A DNA stretch of 10,726 nt from Saprospirales bacterium (GTDB taxonomy: Bacteria > Bacteroidota > Bacteroidia > Chitinophagales > Saprospiraceae). Shown here one piece after another: positions 7,784-10,726 of the stretch. Positions within the stretch are counted from its first letter, which is position 1. Every line of letters begins with the position of its first letter. The position numbers were made by a program, and so were the translations under genes. The notes beneath the pieces were generated by a model that saw only the letters and a list, made by a program, of their open reading frames with translations, was not told the origin of the DNA and searched no databases. The DNA lies in the NCBI GenBank assembly GCA_024642645.1, contig JAHEAS010000058.1:1-10726 (forward strand). The letters run 5' to 3'.

Positions 7784-9768
7784 TGAACTGGTTTCTCTTC
7801 GCCTAACCACCACTTAAGCGCGGTAGCTGAACCTGCAGCTGAGACCCTGATGTAGCCTTGCATCTCTTGGTGAAGAGCAGAACAGAAGTCGGTGCAGTAC
7901 ATTGGGAAAACGCCTTCTTTCTTAGGCTCCCAAACCAATGTTTCAGTTTGGCCAGGCATGATGAGCAGCTCACCGTTGTTGGCACCCATGACAGCGAAAC
8001 CGTGCGGCACGTCGTAATCTTGTTCGAGGTTAGTGACGTGGAAATACACCTTGTCGCCTACCTTGACACCTTCTATATTGTCAGGTGCAAAGTGGCTCCG
8101 AATAGTAGTCATATAAACATGGAGGTTATTTCCTTCCCGCACTACTTTAGTTTCTTTTTCACTTGGCACCATATATGGGTGCTTGTTTTCGCTCAATTTG
8201 AAGAATTGCTTTGACTTTGGAACGATGCGGTCAGCTGAAATACCCTGTGCGTAGTGCGGCTCACCGACGGTTGGGAAGTCGAGCAGCAGTTCCATCTTTG
8301 AACCATCAATTGAGTAAAGCTGTGCACTTTGAGTCAATTCAGGCCCAGTTGGGAGGTACCGGTCTTTCGTGATTTTGTTCAAAGCCACCACGTACTTGCC
8401 TTGTGGTTTGGCAGAGTTGCCGCCTGGCACCATCAGGTGACCGATGGAGTAGTAGGTAGGCACCCGGTCGAGCACTTCCCAAGTGCCCACTTTCCACTTC
8501 ACAATTTCAGAAGAAATGAAAAAGCTGGTGTAGGCATTGCCTTGGTTGTCATACTCCGTGTGGAGTGGGCCTAGGCCAGGTTCTTTCACGACACCACCAA
8601 GAACTGATTCGAATTTCAATACAGGAATACCTTGGAATTCGCCATCGAAGTCTTTGTTGTCAATAGCTTTCAACATGTTCGCAAAGGAGTGAACTGTGAT
8701 GTCAGCAGAGAGTTTGCCTGAGCAGGCAATGTATTCACCTGTTGGATTTACGTCAACACCGTGCGGTGATTTAGGCGTTGGGAGCAAGTACACCAAGCCG
8801 GGGCAATCTGCTGGGTTCAACACTTTCACAGTCTTTTTTGCAGTGGAAGTGGCAGTTTGCGTGGATTCATTGTACACGTTGTGCATATAGTTGGCAGGAT
8901 ACTCCTTTGCCTTGCCTTGTGCAATGTATTCTTCAGCTTTTTTCCAGTTAATGGCTGCCACGAAGTCCTTATCGTTTTGCGAAGCATTTACTTCAAGCAA
9001 AGAGTTCTTTTGCTCGGAGTTGTAGGAAGTGAAAAACGCCCAGCCATGTGACTGGTTTTTACCACAGCTTGCAAGGTCATAGTCGATGCCAGGCATCAGC
9101 ACTTGGAAGGCTACATCCATTTCACCTGACTCCTTATTCACGCTGATGAAAGACAGTGCGCCTTGGAAATTTTGAGCATAGCTTGAAATGGGCACGTCCT
9201 TTTGAGGAATAGGCACACTAAAACGCGTGCCAGCCATCAAGTACTCTGTGTTTTGTGTCAAATAAGGCGAGGAGTGGTTACCACCGGAATTTGGAATCTC
9301 GATGGTTTCCACAGTTTCGAAAGTGCTGAGGTCTATCCTCGCAATCCTTGGTGTGTTGTTTCCATTGATAAAAAGCCAGCGCCCGTCCGTCTCGCCGTTG
9401 GTTTGCGAAAGGTTGGGGTGGTGGGCATCATCCCAAGGGATGAAGCCGTGGGAGGTATTTAGCAATGGCTTGGTTTCTTCATTGAAGCCATAACCTTTTT
9501 CTCCGTCAACGGCGAACACAGGTATAACCTTGAAAAGTCTTCCGGAAGGCAGGCCATAGACACTGACTTGGCCACTGAATCCACCCGACATGAAGGCATA
9601 AAATTCATCTAACTGCCCTGGTGCAACATAGGTTTTGGAGGCTGCATTTCCACCCAAAGCGCCTGTATTTGCGCCTTGGTTTGTCTTGCCACAACCGGAC
9701 AAGACCAACACAGAAACAGCCAACAGCCCAAGTAAGAAATGCTGTAGTTGGTTCGAATGATTTTTCAT
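7780..9768 (-). CDS. nosZ: NosZ, nitrous oxide reductase, clade II, lipoprotein
   Basis: Terminal denitrification enzyme reducing N2O to N2 in the periplasm. Starting at ATG 9768 gives 662 residues with a Sec lipoprotein signal (lipobox LSGC, C26); an in-frame TTG at 9786 would add six residues and is less likely. There is no twin-arginine motif, which marks clade II. The N-terminal beta-propeller carries candidate CuZ histidines at DAHH (116-117), GGNHSS (165), SPHGVD (336), GPLHTEYD (403), IGHLM (444) and EPHYA (505), seven in all. The C-terminal cupredoxin domain has the CuA ligands: HGF (H589), C625, C629, H633 and M636 in CTDFCSALHQEM. No cytochrome domain is fused at the C-terminus, unlike epsilonproteobacterial NosZ. 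It follows the lipoprotein cytochrome by 62 bp, the expected electron donor, and ends in a heptamer hairpin. Confidence 0.97.
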   Translation of the reverse strand: MKNHSNQLQHFLLGLLAVSVLVLSGCGKTNQGANTGALGGNAASKTYVAPGQLDEFYAFMSGGFSGQVSVYGLPSGRLFKVIPVFAVDGEKGYGFNEETKPLLNTSHGFIPWDDAHHPNLSQTNGETDGRWLFINGNNTPRIARIDLSTFETVETIEIPNSGGNHSSPYLTQNTEYLMAGTRFSVPIPQKDVPISSYAQNFQGALSFISVNKESGEMDVAFQVLMPGIDYDLASCGKNQSHGWAFFTSYNSEQKNSLLEVNASQNDKDFVAAINWKKAEEYIAQGKAKEYPANYMHNVYNESTQTATSTAKKTVKVLNPADCPGLVYLLPTPKSPHGVDVNPTGEYIACSGKLSADITVHSFANMLKAIDNKDFDGEFQGIPVLKFESVLGGVVKEPGLGPLHTEYDNQGNAYTSFFISSEIVKWKVGTWEVLDRVPTYYSIGHLMVPGGNSAKPQGKYVVALNKITKDRYLPTGPELTQSAQLYSIDGSKMELLLDFPTVGEPHYAQGISADRIVPKSKQFFKLSENKHPYMVPSEKETKVVREGNNLHVYMTTIRSHFAPDNIEGVKVGDKVYFHVTNLEQDYDVPHGFAVMGANNGELLIMPGQTETLVWEPKKEGVFPMYCTDFCSALHQEMQGYIRVSAAGSATALKWWLGEEKPVQ

Positions 9769-9830
9769 AATTGCGATATTTTTCAATTTAAAAATGATTG
9801 GTTTTCAGATTTCTGAGATTTTAATTAGCA

Positions 9831-10298
9831 TCATAAAGTCCTGAAGTACTCTAATACTGCCCTGGCATCATCCTCCGTTAGGTGTTGGTTTGCCATTGGC
9901 GACATGTTATACTCAACGAGCAATTTTTTTGCTATTGGGTCTTCTTTCACCATTTGCTCTGGGTTCAGTATCATGTTCATGACCCATTCTGGTGAACGGC
10001 GATCAAGAACTCCCTTGGGTGCAGGACCAATGAACTTTTCGGTAGGTTTATGGCAAGCGGTACACATTTTCTCATAAACACTTTTACCATGGTCGGCAAG
10101 TGTTTGGTCTACCGCAGCTGACATTTCTACTGAAGTAATAGGCCCAATACCCTTATTGGTCATAGGGTCTGCCTCTTCGGCAAGCATTGATTTGGGCTTT
10201 GGTGCGTCTGACGCAGCAGCTTCTGGTTTGTCAGAAGAGCAGCCAAACACACCAATAAGTAGGGATAAAGCGAGAAGTTTAATTGCTAACTTTTTCAT
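9831..10298 (-). CDS. Mono-haem c-type cytochrome lipoprotein, nos-linked
   Basis: A 155-residue exported lipoprotein; ATG 10298 opens MKKLAIKLLALSLLIGVFGC with lipobox VFGC (C20), while an upstream in-frame TTG (10307) adds only three residues. After a ~50-residue Ala/Pro/Lys-rich tether comes a class I cytochrome c domain: haem-binding CTACH at 79-83 with H83 as proximal ligand, and M135 in SPMANQHLTEDDA as probable distal ligand. Length and fold fit a small soluble-type haem domain on a membrane anchor. First gene before nosZ on the same strand, it is the best local candidate for passing electrons to CuA of NosZ; this is inferred from position. It is divergent from the Rrf2 gene and its upstream region carries likely operators. 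Confidence 0.93.
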   Translation of the reverse strand: MKKLAIKLLALSLLIGVFGCSSDKPEAAASDAPKPKSMLAEEADPMTNKGIGPITSVEMSAAVDQTLADHGKSVYEKMCTACHKPTEKFIGPAPKGVLDRRSPEWVMNMILNPEQMVKEDPIAKKLLVEYNMSPMANQHLTEDDARAVLEYFRTL

Positions 10299-10347
10299 AA
10301 TAGTCAAGTTTTGAAAGATGGATTTTTTTGCCAGAATGATTATCGGA

Positions 10348-10364
10348 TGTTTTTATCCTTTATT
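10348..10364. promoter_or_regulatory. 17-bp direct repeat, copy nearer the cytochrome gene
   Basis: TGTTTTTATCCTTTATT occurs here and again, identical, at 10452-10468. This copy ends ~50 nt before the cytochrome ATG, in promoter range. Its left side forms GGAT-N6-ATCC (10345-10358), a partial dyad. Two exact copies in a 244-bp divergent intergenic region next to a regulator gene suggest an operator, probably for the Rrf2 protein; the binding partner is inferred. Confidence 0.5.
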
Positions 10365-10424
10365 TGACAGGGCAAAGATTGCGCTACGATGGAAAGTGGT
10401 TGATGACGAATGTCAGGCGAGGAA

Positions 10425-10438
10425 CTGATAATTATCAG
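10425..10438. promoter_or_regulatory. Perfect 14-bp palindrome, FNR/DNR-like box
   Basis: CTGATAATTATCAG is its own reverse complement. The core TGAT-N4-ATCA matches the half-sites bound by Crp/FNR-family regulators of anaerobic and NO-responsive respiration (FNR, DNR, NnrR; consensus TTGAT-N4-ATCAA), differing only at the outer base of each arm. It lies ~127 nt upstream of the cytochrome ATG and ~104 nt upstream of the Rrf2 ATG. Function is inferred; the sequence match is direct. Confidence 0.5.
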
Positions 10439-10451
10439 CAATAAAAAAAGG

Positions 10452-10468
10452 TGTTTTTATCCTTTATT
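10452..10468. promoter_or_regulatory. 17-bp direct repeat, copy nearer the Rrf2 gene
   Basis: Second exact copy of TGTTTTTATCCTTTATT, 104 bp from the first, ending 74 nt before the Rrf2 start codon. Here it sits in an inverted arrangement: AAAGG (10447-10451) and CCTTT (10461-10465) flank a 9-bp centre, and AT-rich bases beyond extend the symmetry imperfectly. This position would fit autoregulation of the Rrf2 gene. Confidence 0.5.
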
Positions 10469-10542
10469 AACCATTTTTGCGGGTCGCTTTTTGTGCAAGC
10501 GAGGCAAAAAGAGATTTGCGTATCCAACAAAACCTACGGAAT

Positions 10543-10726
10543 ATGTTTTCGAAAAGCTGTCAATATGCCATTCGGGCAGTTACGTATCTTGCCGAGCAGC
10601 AAGGTTCTGAAAAAAATGTGGGAGTAAAAGAAATTGCCGAATCGCTTCAAGTGCCACAGCAGTTTTTGGCAAAAATCCTACAACAATTGGCGAAGCACAA
10701 CCTTATTTCGTCAGTGAAAGGCCCTG
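10543..10726 (+). CDS. Rrf2-family transcriptional regulator, 3'-truncated by window edge
   Basis: ATG 10543 opens 61 codons running off the window end. The visible part is the winged-helix DNA-binding domain of the Rrf2 family (NsrR/IscR/RsrR relatives): MFSKSCQYAIRAVTYLAEQQ, then the recognition-helix region VKEIAESLQVPQQFLAKILQ and the start of the wing, LISSVKGP. The cysteine cluster that binds an Fe-S cluster in NsrR and IscR lies further on and is outside the window, so NO, redox or iron sensing cannot be decided; C6 is the only cysteine seen. The divergent placement before the cytochrome-nosZ operon makes it a likely local regulator, with the 17-bp direct repeats as candidate sites. 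It was identified by reading the last frame directly. Confidence 0.9.
   Translation, partial: MFSKSCQYAIRAVTYLAEQQGSEKNVGVKEIAESLQVPQQFLAKILQQLAKHNLISSVKGP

Noticed and set aside
9805..9816. TCAGA-TT-TCTGA small dyad between cytochrome and nosZ
   Set aside because: Five-bp arms in A/T-rich sequence with no matching known operator; noted but not supported as a site.
10487..10511. CTTTTTG / CAAAAAG inverted repeat (7-bp arms) upstream of Rrf2
   Set aside because: The arms are A/T-rich with an 11-nt loop and no supporting context; likely chance.
10490..10518. Possible Bacteroidota -33 TTTG (10490) and -7 TAnnTTTG-like GAGATTTG (10511-10518) before the Rrf2 gene
   Set aside because: The -7 element lacks the TA and the spacing is at the short limit; too weak to list as a promoter.
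10410..10610. 66-residue plus-strand open frame
   Set aside because: It covers the candidate operators and overlaps the Rrf2 gene in a different frame, with no recognisable protein features.

Overview
The window looks like chromosomal DNA of a Bacteroidota bacterium, plausibly Cytophagales or Saprospiria-like, although the order is a guess. The signs are an OstA-like outer-membrane biogenesis protein of the Bacteroidota type, a nitrous oxide reductase made as a Sec-exported lipoprotein (clade II), weak or absent Shine-Dalgarno sequences, and a nos cluster that has nosD, nosF, nosY and nosL but no nosR in view.

Layout. Positions 1-2097 (+) hold the 3' part of an OstA-like protein gene that begins upstream of the window. 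It converges on a minus-strand block running from 10298 down to 2128. Read in its own direction, that block is: a mono-haem c-type cytochrome lipoprotein; nosZ; a four-helix membrane protein of unknown function at the place where nosB sits in other clade II clusters; nosL; nosD; nosF; nosY; then, after a 186-bp gap with a hairpin, an NhaC-type Na+/H+ antiporter. Membrane protein/nosL and nosD/nosF share 4-bp ATGA stop/start overlaps, and nosL/nosD are 15 bp apart, so nosZ to nosY is very likely one operon. At the right edge (10543 onward, +) begins a divergent Rrf2-family regulator, cut by the window end.

How it works together. NosZ reduces N2O to N2 in the periplasm. The lipoprotein cytochrome is the obvious local electron donor. 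NosL delivers copper, NosDFY (periplasmic beta-helix protein, ATPase, permease) supports assembly of the CuZ centre, and the unknown membrane protein probably helps maturation or electron entry. NosZ, the cytochrome and NosL all have lipobox signal peptides, so the whole exported module appears membrane-tethered.

Regulation and non-coding structure. The 244-bp gap between the cytochrome and the Rrf2 gene holds an exact 17-bp direct repeat, one copy nearer each gene, and between them a perfect 14-bp palindrome with a TGAT-N4-ATCA core like Crp/FNR-family (FNR/DNR) boxes. At the nosZ 3' end lies a long imperfect hairpin built from 7-bp units of the CACCAAT/CACCAGT type. Related 7-bp units occur inside the OstA-like coding region, which suggests a dispersed heptamer repeat family. 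No RNA genes, insertion sequences or CRISPR arrays were seen, and no gene-free stretch exceeds 300 bases.
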